A DNA stretch of 64,000 bases from Kribbella pratensis (lineage in GTDB: Bacteria > Actinomycetota > Actinomycetes > Propionibacteriales > Kribbellaceae), in the NCBI RefSeq assembly GCF_004365355.1, contig NZ_SODP01000001.1, positions 1,123,473-1,187,472 on the forward strand, written 5' to 3'. The notes under the pieces are model-generated. The model ran no database searches. It had not been told where the DNA came from and saw only the letters and a list, made by a program, of their open reading frames with translations. Shown here in pieces: positions 27,878-36,443 of the stretch; the first letter of the stretch is position 1; each line of letters begins with the position of its first letter. The position numbers and the translations under genes were made by a program.

Positions 27878-28270
27878 ATGGTGAGTTTGGAGGATGTGGA
27901 GCGGTTGGTGGGGCAGTTGCCGGAGACCGAGGAGACGACGCAGCACGGGCGTCGGACCTGGGCGGTTGCCGGCAAGGGGTTTGCGTGGGAGCGGCCGTTC
28001 AGTAAGGCGGATCTGAAGCGGTACGGCGACGAGACGCCGCCCGACGGGCCGATCCTGGCGATCAGGGTCGAGGATCTCGCCGAGAAGGAAGCAGTGCTGG
28101 CCGCCCGGGCAGGGGACGGGTTCTTCACGATTCCGCATTTCAACGGGTACGCCGCGGTGCTCGTGCAGCTCGACAAGGTGCCGGAAGACGTGCTCCGGGA
28201 CGCACTGCTCGACGGGTGGTTGGTGTACGCCCCGGCGTCGGTCGCGAAGGCGCACCTCGACGGGCGGTGA
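27878..28270 (+). CDS. MmcQ/YjbR family protein
   Basis: 130 residues covering the whole MmcQ/YjbR domain: VERLVGQLPETEETTQHGRR at the start, AVAGKGFAWERP, GDGFFTIPHFNGYAAVLVQL, and the end DALLDGWLVYAPASVAKAHL. The fold resembles CyaY and double-wing DNA-binding proteins, but its role is unknown. It stands alone between two gaps. Confidence 0.88.
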   Translation: MVSLEDVERLVGQLPETEETTQHGRRTWAVAGKGFAWERPFSKADLKRYGDETPPDGPILAIRVEDLAEKEAVLAARAGDGFFTIPHFNGYAAVLVQLDKVPEDVLRDALLDGWLVYAPASVAKAHLDGR

Positions 28271-28421
28271 CGGAGAGTGAAGTGGTTTCGGGTCCGGTGA
28301 GCGGCGAGGGGCGTTGACGGGTGCGGTGCGACGGTGTGTTATCCGAGGTAGGACTGGTATTTGGACCGGTCCGTAGGCTGGGATTTTCCGTCGATCCGCC
28401 CCAGACACCGCGGAGGGTGCA

Positions 28422-28721
28422 ATGAACGATTTCCAGGAACAGGCGAAGAACTGGCTCCGGAATGTCGTCAAGCAGAACCCGGACAAGATCAAAGCCGGCG
28501 TCGAGAAGGCCGGCGACCTGCTCGACAAGCAGACCGGCGGGAAGTACGCGGAGAAGGTCGACTCGGTCCAGCAGAAGGTCGGCACGTACGTCGACAACCA
28601 GTCCAACGAAGAGCCGGCCCAGGCGGAACAGACACCTGCCGAAACGACCTCGGAGTCCACCACCGCAGGTACGGCGGAGAGCACGCAGCCCGACAGGCCC
28701 GCGCAAGGGCCCGCCAGCTGA
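28422..28721 (+). CDS. MT0933/Rv0909-like small antitoxin-type protein
   Basis: 99 residues. VEKAGDLLDKQTGGKYAEKV is the core of the MT0933-type antitoxin family; the rest is a Gln/Glu/Thr-rich disordered tail. In M. tuberculosis the homologue Rv0909 is paired with toxin Rv0910. No toxin-like gene is adjacent here, so this may be a solitary family member with another role. The ATG has GGAGG upstream. Confidence 0.75.
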   Translation: MNDFQEQAKNWLRNVVKQNPDKIKAGVEKAGDLLDKQTGGKYAEKVDSVQQKVGTYVDNQSNEEPAQAEQTPAETTSESTTAGTAESTQPDRPAQGPAS

Positions 28722-28862
28722 CCAGGTCCACCTCTGCAGCCCCGCGGCCGCCTCAGCGCCGCGGGTGCTGGAGATCGGCTCGCGACGTACACCTCTGCCC
28801 GTTGTGGAGTAGGCCAGTGCCCGGAGTGGTCTCATCCGGCGAGTCACGGGGGAGTGTCCGTC

Positions 28863-28891
28863 TTGACCGCGTGATGGGCCGCGCCTAGCCT
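28863..28891 (+). promoter_or_regulatory. Promoter for the rny leader transcript
   Basis: TTGACC (28863-28868), 17 nt, TAGCCT (28886-28891). Both hexamers and the spacing are close to the actinobacterial housekeeping consensus. The start would be near 28898, about 470 nt upstream of rny. Confidence 0.55.
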
Positions 28892-28897
28892 CGGGAT

Positions 28898-29366
28898 CAA
28901 GAAGGGATGAATCCACCCGCAACGGTGGCGGATATAACGATCGGTGAGTCGGGTGAAACAGGCCGACTGACCGGTAAAAATGACGCAACCACGCTCGACT
29001 GAGCTGAAGGAAGGACGACGGCGCCACGCGCTGTCGATAGACGGCACCGCACGCAAAACCCGGACGGCTACCTGGCCGGCAAGGGCGCGAGCGGCGTCAC
29101 CGCGATCTTCGCGTTGTCGGCGGCGACTCACGGTGAGCAAGCGAGGCAAGCAACGCCGGAAAGCCGCACCACGCGGCGTCCACGGAGGCGAGCACAGCTA
29201 TACCGTCGCAACGGTAGACACCGGTACCGCCCTACCAGGCGGCACCGGCACTGCCGTACCCCGATAGCCGCCGGACCTCGGCGGCGCCTTCAGCCGTACC
29301 GGTGGGGAGTCCCTTCGACAGACGGCCACAGTCCCGCTTGGGACTCGACGGAGAGGGGAGACGCCG
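28898..29366 (+). other. Structured leader region of rny
   Basis: No conventional gene is seen in this stretch. Three hairpins stand out. CGGTGAGTCGG with CCGACTGACCG (28942-28973) gives a stem of about 10 bp around GTGAAACAGG. TACCGT-CGCA-ACGGTA (29201-29216) and GTCCC-GCTT-GGGAC (29331-29344) are perfect. It also holds a 31-codon reading frame near its start and a possible 44-residue basic frame (GTG near 29132, start SKRGKQRRK), which I consider weak. It could be a regulatory leader. Confidence 0.45.
28907..29002 (+). CDS. Possible 31-residue leader peptide
   Basis: ATG at 28907 with AAGAAGGG directly before it, about 9 nt after the predicted transcription start. It encodes MNPPATVADITIGESGETGR and 11 further residues, ending LD. 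It covers the 28942-28973 hairpin, so ribosome movement would disrupt that stem. There is no homology evidence; this is a candidate only. Confidence 0.25.
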   Translation: MNPPATVADITIGESGETGRLTGKNDATTLD

Positions 29367-31028
29367 ATGACTGCGATGTCCGTTGGCCTGGCCCTGATCG
29401 GATTGCTGATCGCAGGATTGCTGGCCTGGATCGGCCTGAACCTCTCCCGCCGGAAAGCCGCCGACAACTCGACCGCGCAACTCGAGGCCGCGCAGTTGAC
29501 CGCCGGCGCGAAGTCCGCGGCCGAGCTGATCCGACGGCAGGCCGAGGAAGAGGCCGCCGTACTGCGGACCCGCGCCGAGGCGGCCGAACAACGCGGCGAG
29601 GAGATCCGCCGCAGCGCCGAGGACCGAGCGTCCGAGGTGCGGCGTGATGCCGAGCAGCGGGCGTCCGACATCCGGCGAGAAGCCGAGGCGGAGGCGCAGT
29701 CGATCCGGGACGACCTGCGGGAGCAGCGTCTCGAGATGGAGCGCCGCGATCACCGGCTGACCGAGCGCGAGGAGCGGGCCGACGAGCAGCACCGCGCGCT
29801 CGAGGAACGCCAGACCGAGCTGACCGCGCTGCTTGGCGAGCTGGAGAAGCGCAAGAGCGAGATCAAGGACCTGGAAGACGAGCGCCGGCGGATCCTCGAA
29901 GGCGTCGCGAACCTGACCACCGAGCAGGCGAAGGCCGAGCTGGTCGCGGCAATCGAGGACGAGGCCAAGCGGCACGCGCACACGATCGTCCGCGAGATCG
30001 AGCGGCAGGCCCAGGACGAGGGCGAGATCAAGGCCCGCGAGATCATCACCGGCGCGGTGCAGCGGCTGGCATCCGAGCAGACCAGCGAGTCGGTCGTCTC
30101 GGTCGTACACCTGCCGAGTGACGACATGAAGGGCCGGATCATCGGCCGCGAAGGCCGCAACATCCGGTCGTTCGAGCAGACCACCGGCGTGAACCTGATC
30201 ATCGACGACACCCCCGAAGCGGTGCTGCTGTCGTGCTTCGATCCGGTTCGCCGGGAGACGGCGCGGCTGACGCTGGACTCGCTCGTGCTCGACGGCCGGA
30301 TCCACCCGAGCCGCATCGAGGAGATCTACGAGCGCAGCAAGGGCGAGGTCGCCGAGCTGTGCCAGCGAGCCGCCGAGGACGCGATGGCCGATGTCGGGAT
30401 CACCGATCTCCATCCGGAGCTCGTCCGCACGATGGGGCTGCTGCGCTACCGGACGTCGTACGGGCAGAACGTGTTGAAGCACCTGATCGAGTCCGCGCAC
30501 ATCGCCGGGATGATGGCGGCCGAGCTCGGGCTGGATCCGAAGCTCTGCAAGCGCGGCGCGTTCCTGCACGACATCGGCAAGGCGCTCACGCACGAGTCCG
30601 AGGGCAGTCACGCGATCGTGGGCGCCGAGCTGGCCCGTAAGTACGGCGAGAACGACGACGTCGTGCACTGCATCGAGGCGCACCACAACGAGGTCGAGGT
30701 CCGGACCGTCGAGGCTGTGCTGACGCAGGCTGCGGATGCGGTGAGCGGCGGCCGGCCGGGCGCGCGGCGGGAGTCGTTGGAGGCGTACGTCCAGCGGCTT
30801 GAACGGCTCGAGGAGATCGCGATGCAGCACGACGGCGTCGAGAAGGTGTTCGCGATGCAGGCCGGCCGCGAGATCCGGGTGATGGTCCTACCGGACGCCG
30901 TCGACGACATCGCGGCGCAGGTGATGGCACGCGACATCGCGAAACAGGTCGAGGAGGAGCTCACGTACCCGGGCCAGATCCGGGTGACCGTGGTCCGCGA
31001 GTCCAGGGCTACTGAGGTGGCGAAGTAG
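29367..31028 (+). CDS. rny: Ribonuclease Y
   Basis: 553 residues. A membrane-anchored endoribonuclease that starts mRNA decay. One N-terminal membrane helix (VGLALIGLLIAGLLAWIGLNL) is followed by about 200 residues of charged coiled coil, a KH domain (GRIIGREGRNIRSFEQTTGV, near residue 256), and an HD domain (AFLHDIGKAL with catalytic His-Asp near 399, SHAIVGAELA). The length is normal. GAGGGGAG precedes the ATG. In streptomycetes rny also follows recA-recX. The 3' end overlaps the convergent NTF2-like gene by 20 nt. Confidence 0.96.
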   Translation: MTAMSVGLALIGLLIAGLLAWIGLNLSRRKAADNSTAQLEAAQLTAGAKSAAELIRRQAEEEAAVLRTRAEAAEQRGEEIRRSAEDRASEVRRDAEQRASDIRREAEAEAQSIRDDLREQRLEMERRDHRLTEREERADEQHRALEERQTELTALLGELEKRKSEIKDLEDERRRILEGVANLTTEQAKAELVAAIEDEAKRHAHTIVREIERQAQDEGEIKAREIITGAVQRLASEQTSESVVSVVHLPSDDMKGRIIGREGRNIRSFEQTTGVNLIIDDTPEAVLLSCFDPVRRETARLTLDSLVLDGRIHPSRIEEIYERSKGEVAELCQRAAEDAMADVGITDLHPELVRTMGLLRYRTSYGQNVLKHLIESAHIAGMMAAELGLDPKLCKRGAFLHDIGKALTHESEGSHAIVGAELARKYGENDDVVHCIEAHHNEVEVRTVEAVLTQAADAVSGGRPGARRESLEAYVQRLERLEEIAMQHDGVEKVFAMQAGREIRVMVLPDAVDDIAAQVMARDIAKQVEEELTYPGQIRVTVVRESRATEVAK

Positions 31029-31389
31029 CGTACTTCGCCCGCCACGCCGGCGGGTCGAACGGAGCCCCGTAGATCCGGGTCTCGCGGGCGATGCGGCCGT
31101 CGCGGAACTCGACGACATTTGCCACGTAGTAGATGTCGCCGCTGTAGTCCGACCGGCCGAGGATGACGAAGTGGTCGCCGGAGCCGGTGATGCGGAGGAT
31201 CTGGATCGACGGCGGGTTCGGGTACTCCTGCTGCATCGCGCGCATGGTGTCCCGTCCGACGATGCGTTCGCCGGACTGCGGCATCTCCAGGACGTAGTCC
31301 TCCGTGCGCATCTCGTGCTCGGCCTCCGCCGAGAGCACGAGTTCGCTGTCGGACGTCCACAGGCGTTCGAGCAGTTCACGGTTGTCCAT
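31009..31389 (-). CDS. NTF2-like / SnoaL-like protein
   Basis: 126 residues of the cone-shaped NTF2-like fold: NRELLERLWTSDSEL, then MPQSGERIVGRDTMRAMQQE, then FRDGRIARETRIYGAPFDPP. The last block, with R/D-G-R-I, is typical of SnoaL-like ketosteroid-isomerase relatives. No substrate can be assigned. Chosen start is the ATG at 31389; a GTG five codons upstream is possible. Confidence 0.75.
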   Translation of the reverse strand: MDNRELLERLWTSDSELVLSAEAEHEMRTEDYVLEMPQSGERIVGRDTMRAMQQEYPNPPSIQILRITGSGDHFVILGRSDYSGDIYYVANVVEFRDGRIARETRIYGAPFDPPAWRAKYATSPPQ

Positions 31390-31427
31390 GAACTCATGGT
31401 GCACCCGGCTCGCGCCGACGAGGGCGA

Positions 31428-31718
31428 CTACCTTCTCGGGCGGGTCCGGGCGGTCCGCGGCGTGACGTCGATCGGCTCGTCGGAGACGCGTTCCGGCGGG
31501 TCCGTGCGGTACTGGCGCTCGACCTCCGGGTCGATGACGGGCTTGTCGGTGAGTCGGCGCTGGTTGGCGAGGCGGTAGGACAGCCAGATGCCGGCCGCGC
31601 CGCCGAGCATGATGATGATCCCGAGAGCGGTCAGGTTGAACGTGTCGAACGTGTCCCGTACGGCGAAAGCGAGGACAGCGCCGATCACGACGAGTGCGAT
31701 CCCGGCCCCGATCCGCAT
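31428..31718 (-). CDS. DUF6458-type small membrane protein
   Basis: 96 residues with two membrane helices (IGAGIALVVIGAVLAFAV and LTALGIIIMLGGAAGIWLSY), followed by a polar, Arg/Asp-rich tail. This is the DUF6458 pattern common in actinobacteria; function unknown. The ATG at 31718 is preceded by GGAAGGAGCAGGT, which decides the start against a longer upstream frame. Confidence 0.82.
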   Translation of the reverse strand: MRIGAGIALVVIGAVLAFAVRDTFDTFNLTALGIIIMLGGAAGIWLSYRLANQRRLTDKPVIDPEVERQYRTDPPERVSDEPIDVTPRTARTRPRR

Positions 31719-31789
31719 ACCTGCTCCTTCCATCAACACGGAGTAGCTGATCTCACTCCCCGTGCCCAGAACAGGTCGGTTGTATGCGC

Positions 31790-32953
31790 TCAGCGGAAGG
31801 CGGACTGCCCCGTCAGTGCCTGGCCGATGACGAGCTGGTGGACCTCGGACGTGCCTTCGTAGGTGAGGACGGACTCGAGATTGTTGGCGTGCCGCATGAT
31901 CGGGTACTCGCCGCTGATGCCGTTCGCCGCGAGGATCGTGCGGCATTCGCGGGCGATCGCGATGGCCTCGCGGACGTTGTTGAGCTTGCCGACCGACACC
32001 TGCTCGGGGCGGAGCGTGCCCTTCTCCTTCAGCCGGCCGAGGTGTACGGCGAGCAGGATGCCCTTGTTCAGCTCGACCGCCATGTCGGCGAGCTTGGCCT
32101 GGGTCAGCTGGTACGCCGTGAGCGGCTTGTCGAACACGATCCGCTCACCGGCGTACGCGATCGCGGTCTCCAGGCAGTCACGGGCCGCGCCCATCGCGCC
32201 GAAGATGATGCCGAACCGGGCCTCGTTCAGGCAGCCGAGCGGACCGGACAATCCGCGTGCCTCAGGCAACAAAGCTGAGCCGGGCAGCCGCACATCCGAC
32301 AGCACCAGCTCGGAGGTGACAGACGCGCGCAGCGACATCTTCTGCTTGATCTCCGGCGCCGAGAAACCCGGCGTCGAGGTCGGTACGACGAAGCCGCGGA
32401 CCCCGTCGTCGGTCCGCGCCCAGACCACCGCGACGTCGGCGACCGAGCCGTTGGTGATCCACATCTTCGAACCGTTCAGCACCCAGTCGTCGCCGTCGCG
32501 GCGGGCGTTGGTGCGCATGCCGGCCGGATTCGACCCGAAGTCGGGCTCGGTCAGCCCGAAGCACCCGATCGCCTCGCCTGCGGACATCCGGGGGAGCCAC
32601 TCGTTCTTCTGCTCGTCACTCCCGTACTTCCAGATCGCGTACATCGCGAGCGAGCCCTGCACGGAGACGAGCGACCGCATCCCCGAGTCCGCCGCCTCGA
32701 TCTCCAAGCAGGCAAGCCCGTACGCGACCGGGCCGAGACCGGCACATCCGTACCCGGTCAGGTGCATCCCGAGGAACCCGAGCGCCCCCAGCTCCTTCGC
32801 CAGCTCCCGCGCCGGAATCGAAGCCGTCTCGAACCACTCCGGCAACGCCGGCCGCAGCCGCTCATCCGCGAACCGCCGAGCCGCCGCCCGAACGTCGACC
32901 TCCTCCGCAGTCAGCAGGGAGTCGACATCCACAAGATCCAGCGAAACCGTCAT
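31790..32953 (-). CDS. Acyl-CoA dehydrogenase, glutaryl-CoA dehydrogenase-like
   Basis: 387 residues. FAD enzyme with CFGLTEPDFGSNPAGMRTNA and WVLNGSKMWITNG in the flavin and substrate site, LNEARFGI, and the catalytic Glu in VLTYEGTSEVHQLVIG. The YEGTSEVHxLVIG block and the overall order fit glutaryl-CoA dehydrogenase (GcdH), which oxidises and decarboxylates glutaryl-CoA to crotonyl-CoA in lysine and tryptophan breakdown. No other lysine catabolism gene is nearby, so substrate identity is inferred. It has its own 5' region on the minus strand. Confidence 0.88.
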   Translation of the reverse strand: MTVSLDLVDVDSLLTAEEVDVRAAARRFADERLRPALPEWFETASIPARELAKELGALGFLGMHLTGYGCAGLGPVAYGLACLEIEAADSGMRSLVSVQGSLAMYAIWKYGSDEQKNEWLPRMSAGEAIGCFGLTEPDFGSNPAGMRTNARRDGDDWVLNGSKMWITNGSVADVAVVWARTDDGVRGFVVPTSTPGFSAPEIKQKMSLRASVTSELVLSDVRLPGSALLPEARGLSGPLGCLNEARFGIIFGAMGAARDCLETAIAYAGERIVFDKPLTAYQLTQAKLADMAVELNKGILLAVHLGRLKEKGTLRPEQVSVGKLNNVREAIAIARECRTILAANGISGEYPIMRHANNLESVLTYEGTSEVHQLVIGQALTGQSAFR

Positions 32954-32970
32954 ACCCGAACGCTAATCGA

Positions 32971-33546
32971 TCACTTGCGGTACCAGGGCCACCACCAGTG
33001 GCGTTTGCGGGGATGACGGACGATGACGTTGGCGTGTTTGGCCTTGCCCGTGACGTGGAGGCGTACTCCGCCGGGGCGCGGGGCCACGGCCTTGTTCTTG
33101 GCGCTGCTGTGGTGGACGTCGACCTGGTCGATGTCGACGCTCCAGCCCTCGGGGATCACCATCACGACGGAGCTGTGGATGGCGTGGGCGTCGACGTGGA
33201 TGTCGGCCCAGTGGACGACCGCGTCGGTGAAGTCGAGTTTGACCGACGAGTGTTCCGCGATCGCGGTCAGCCGTTCGGGCACGACCCACGCGCCCTCGCG
33301 CTTCTGCGCGCTGTGCCTCGCGCGAAGGGTGAGCTCCTGGGAGCTGCCGTGGGCGATCGGCATCAGGTCGGCGGTCGCGTTGCGCAGTTCGAGCTGGGTC
33401 TTGGCCGAGTAGATCTGGGTCAGCCGCTCGTCCAGTTCCTCGAAGTCCAGCCGCCCGTCGGTATGCGCTTCCTGGACCACGGCGGCGGCACGTTCGCGGT
33501 CGTTGTCGGATGCCCGGTGACCGGGCGGCGGCTGCTCCAGACTCAT
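32971..33546 (-). CDS. DUF1707 domain protein
   Basis: 191 residues. RASDNDRERAAAVVQEAHTDGRLDFEELDERL is split by family convention into a SHOCT-like DUF1707 N-domain found in many actinobacterial proteins. The second half (DIHVDAHAIHSSVVMVIPEG; KHANVIVRHPR) resembles the beta-helical LiaF-type cell-wall-active domain. Ends in an unusual WWWPWYRK. No membrane helix. Start is the ATG at 33546. It sits 17 nt before the acyl-CoA dehydrogenase gene on the same strand. Confidence 0.85.
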   Translation of the reverse strand: MSLEQPPPGHRASDNDRERAAAVVQEAHTDGRLDFEELDERLTQIYSAKTQLELRNATADLMPIAHGSSQELTLRARHSAQKREGAWVVPERLTAIAEHSSVKLDFTDAVVHWADIHVDAHAIHSSVVMVIPEGWSVDIDQVDVHHSSAKNKAVAPRPGGVRLHVTGKAKHANVIVRHPRKRHWWWPWYRK

Positions 33547-33565
33547 GCGACGAAGGGTAGCGCCG

Positions 33566-34276
33566 CTACCGGTCCGCGCAGAACGACAGGAACGTCCCGA
33601 CGACCGCCGACCACGTCTTGTCCAGCTCCTCGGCATACCGCTCGGCATCCGCGACGACAGTGTCCGGATCGAACCCCATCGACCGCAGCCGCTCCGGGTT
33701 CCAGCGGCGTACCCGATCGCCCTCCACCTCGGGGTGGAATTGCACACCCCAGCTCCGGTCGCCGACACGCAGCATCTGGATCGGGCACCGCTCACTGGAC
33801 ATCAGCAGTACGGCGTCCTCCGGCAGCCGGGTGATCTGGTCCTGGTGGCTCTCCACCGCCCGCACCGTCGACGGCAGGCCGCTGACCAACGGATCGTCCG
33901 CGGCAGCGGGCAGAACTGTCAGCGACGTCACACCCTTCTCCGGCAGTCCGTACTTCCCCTTCACCTCGCCGCCGAACGTGTGCGCCAGCAACTGACCGCC
34001 CAGGCAGATCCCGAGCACAGGCACGCGGCCATGCGCGTCACGCAGCAGCGATCGCTCGGCCGGCAGCCACGGCGACCGCTCGTCCTCGTCGGGCAGCATC
34101 CCGCCGCCGAGCAGGATCAGTCCCGCATGACCGTCCACGCTCGTGGGCACCGGCTCACCGTCCCAGGCCCGGACGACGACGGGAGTGATTCCACGGTCAT
34201 CGAGCCAGCCGAGCAGCTTGCCCGGACCGCTGCCCTCGTCGTTCTCGATCATCAGCACGGAAGTCGGCGTGGTCAC
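33566..34276 (-). CDS. Class I glutamine amidotransferase-like protein
   Basis: 236 residues. The nucleophile elbow GICLGGQLLA holds Cys91, and QFHPEVE gives His181 and Glu183, so the catalytic triad is complete. No synthase domain is fused or adjacent. Stand-alone proteins of this kind include gamma-glutamyl hydrolases such as PuuD relatives and GuaA-like amidotransferase subunits; the partner is unknown. Start is GTG (VTTPTSVLMIENDE). It lies 19 nt from the DUF1707 gene, possibly in one operon. Confidence 0.88.
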   Translation of the reverse strand: MTTPTSVLMIENDEGSGPGKLLGWLDDRGITPVVVRAWDGEPVPTSVDGHAGLILLGGGMLPDEDERSPWLPAERSLLRDAHGRVPVLGICLGGQLLAHTFGGEVKGKYGLPEKGVTSLTVLPAAADDPLVSGLPSTVRAVESHQDQITRLPEDAVLLMSSERCPIQMLRVGDRSWGVQFHPEVEGDRVRRWNPERLRSMGFDPDTVVADAERYAEELDKTWSAVVGTFLSFCADR

Positions 34277-34354
34277 CGGGCCACGGTACGCGGCACACCG
34301 GACGCCGCCGTACCGGAGTCGTGATTCCTGGATACTGATGCACTGGGGGTGCAG

Positions 34355-35188
34355 ATGGAGCCGATCAGTGGATTCGTGCGTGCCGTGGTGGGGGACGTGG
34401 CCTTCATCTTCGGCAAGGGTCTGGTTAACGCGTACCTGCTGGCCCGCCGCAACCGAGTGCGGACGCCACAGCTCGACCTCCTGGTGCGGTCGCACGGTCA
34501 GTACGTGCCGCTCGCCATCCCAACCGGAACCGTGCCCGCAGTCGACCGGCTCGTCGGGCTGGACGAGAGCCGGCCGGCGCCTCTACTGACGGTCGAGTTC
34601 ACCCCGGGCGACACCGGCGCCGAGGCACACCTCACCGCCAACAACCCGGTCCTCATCACGGTCACCGACGTCTCTCACCACGAGTACGACGCAGTAGTGC
34701 TGACGACCTCGCTCGGCTCAGCGGCGTACGCACAGCTGCCGCCGGGGTACTACCACGTGTCCGCTGTGGTCATCGATGAGTACGCCGAACTGCTGCAGGG
34801 GTATGGCGCTCAGCACAACCTGCACGTGGACAAGGGCGACGACCTGATCGTCTCGCTGTCGATCCGCACGGCCGGGGTAGGCGAGATCGCGAACGCGCTG
34901 GAGACCGGGCCGCAGCCCGTGCTCGTGGGGGAGGACGGCGACGTCGTGCCGCTGCTCGACCTGGTCCGCATCGGACGCGCGCCGGACTGCGACGTGATCA
35001 TCGACCGCCAGGAGGTCAGCCGCCACCACGCGGAGCTGCTGCGGATCGATGCAACCAGCTACGAGCTGCGGGATCTCGGGTCCACCAACGGGACGTCGGT
35101 GAACGGCGTACGGATCGAGACCGCGATGGTCGGTGACGGCGACGAGATCCGGCTCGGCGCGCTGCCGTTCCGCTTGTACCTCGGCTGA
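34355..35188 (+). CDS. FHA-domain protein
   Basis: 277 residues. The C-terminal 75 residues form a phosphothreonine-binding FHA domain: VRIGRAPDCDVIIDRQEVSR, HHAELL, then DLGSTNGTSVNGV. The N-terminal 200 residues (AFIFGKGLVNAYLLARRNRV; a beta-rich middle) are not recognised. It could be a Ser/Thr kinase substrate adaptor. It lies 34 nt upstream of dxr and may be co-transcribed, though no functional link is known. The ATG at 34355 follows GGGGGTG. Confidence 0.82.
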   Translation: MEPISGFVRAVVGDVAFIFGKGLVNAYLLARRNRVRTPQLDLLVRSHGQYVPLAIPTGTVPAVDRLVGLDESRPAPLLTVEFTPGDTGAEAHLTANNPVLITVTDVSHHEYDAVVLTTSLGSAAYAQLPPGYYHVSAVVIDEYAELLQGYGAQHNLHVDKGDDLIVSLSIRTAGVGEIANALETGPQPVLVGEDGDVVPLLDLVRIGRAPDCDVIIDRQEVSRHHAELLRIDATSYELRDLGSTNGTSVNGVRIETAMVGDGDEIRLGALPFRLYLG

Positions 35189-35222
35189 CCCGATCTGGCA
35201 CCGGACCTGGAACAATGGCGCC

Positions 35223-36422
35223 GTGAACTCACGCAGCGTCGTCATCCTCGGCTCGACCGGCTCGATCGGTACTACGGCGCTCGAGCTGATCGGCCGGAAC
35301 CGCGACCGCTTCCGCGTGCTCGCGCTGTCCGCCGGCGGCGACAACGTCGGGTTGCTGGCCGAGCAGGCGCTCGAGTTCGACGTCGAGGTCGTCGCGGTGG
35401 CGAAGGCCACGGTCGCGCAGGACCTCCAGCTGGCGTTCTACGCGGAGGCGCAGCGGAAGGGGTACGCGCAGGGCGAGTTCCGGATCCCGAAGATCGTCAC
35501 CGGGCCGGATGCCGCCAGCGAGCTCGCCGCGATGCCGTGTGACGTGGTTCTCAACGGAATCAATGGATCGGTCGGCCTGCACGCGACGCTGGCCGCCCTG
35601 GACGCCGGGAACACGCTGGCTCTGGCCAACAAGGAGTCGCTGGTGGTCGGCGGCCCGATCGTCACGCGGCGGGCCAAGCCCGGCCAGATCGTCCCGGTGG
35701 ACTCCGAGCACAGCGCGATCGCCCAGTGCCTGCGTGGCGGTACGCCGAACGAGGTCCGCAAGCTCCTGCTGACCGCGAGCGGCGGCCCGTTCCTCGGGCG
35801 GCCCCGGAGCGAGCTGGCCGATGTCACGGTCGAGCAAGCCCTTGCCCACCCGAACTTCGCGATGGGCCCGGTCGTCACGATCAACTCCGCCACACTGGTC
35901 AACAAGGGTCTGGAGCTGATCGAGGCGCATCTGCTCTTCGGCATCCCGATGGACCGGATCGACGTCGTGATCCACCGGCAGCAGGCGATCCACTCGATGG
36001 TCGAGTTCTTCGACGGCGCCACGATCGCGCAGGTCGGCGTGCCGACGATGACCGTGCCGATCGCGCTCGCGCTCGGCTGGCCTGACCGGATAGCGGACGC
36101 CTCGCCGCCGTGGAACTTCGCCGAGGCGAGCACCTGGACGTTCCAGCCGGTCGACGACGACGAATTCCCGTCGGTCGGCCTGGCCCGCGAGGCAGGTACC
36201 CGGGGCGGTACGGCGCCCGCCGTGTTCAACGCGGCGAACGAGGTCTGCGTCGAGGCGTTCCGGGCCGGACGGCTGCCGTTCACCGGGATCGTCGACACGA
36301 TCGCCCGGGTGGTGACCGAACACGACGTACCCTCGTATGTGGAACTGTCTGTCGACGACGTGCTCGCCGCGGACGCCTGGGCCCGGAACCGGGCTCGCGA
36401 GATCACTACCGGCCACCGATAG
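35223..36422 (+). CDS. dxr: 1-deoxy-D-xylulose 5-phosphate reductoisomerase
   Basis: 399 residues. Converts DXP to 2-C-methylerythritol 4-phosphate with NADPH, the second step of the MEP isoprenoid pathway. NADPH motif ILGSTGSIGTTALE is near residue 10. The metal and substrate site has ANKESLVVGG, PVDSEHSAIAQCL and NKGLELIEAHLLFG. GTG start. First of a dxr-rseP-ispG run, so the enzyme and a later one of the same pathway flank an intramembrane protease. Confidence 0.97.
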   Translation: MNSRSVVILGSTGSIGTTALELIGRNRDRFRVLALSAGGDNVGLLAEQALEFDVEVVAVAKATVAQDLQLAFYAEAQRKGYAQGEFRIPKIVTGPDAASELAAMPCDVVLNGINGSVGLHATLAALDAGNTLALANKESLVVGGPIVTRRAKPGQIVPVDSEHSAIAQCLRGGTPNEVRKLLLTASGGPFLGRPRSELADVTVEQALAHPNFAMGPVVTINSATLVNKGLELIEAHLLFGIPMDRIDVVIHRQQAIHSMVEFFDGATIAQVGVPTMTVPIALALGWPDRIADASPPWNFAEASTWTFQPVDDDEFPSVGLAREAGTRGGTAPAVFNAANEVCVEAFRAGRLPFTGIVDTIARVVTEHDVPSYVELSVDDVLAADAWARNRAREITTGHR

Positions 36423-36443
36423 CAGCCAGGAGAACCAGAAGGC

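Noticed and set aside
28898-29000. c-di-AMP (ydaO) or other known riboswitch before rny
   Set aside because: GGGATGAATCC and the nearby helix recall ydaO at first sight, but the conserved core blocks of ydaO are missing and I could match no other class.
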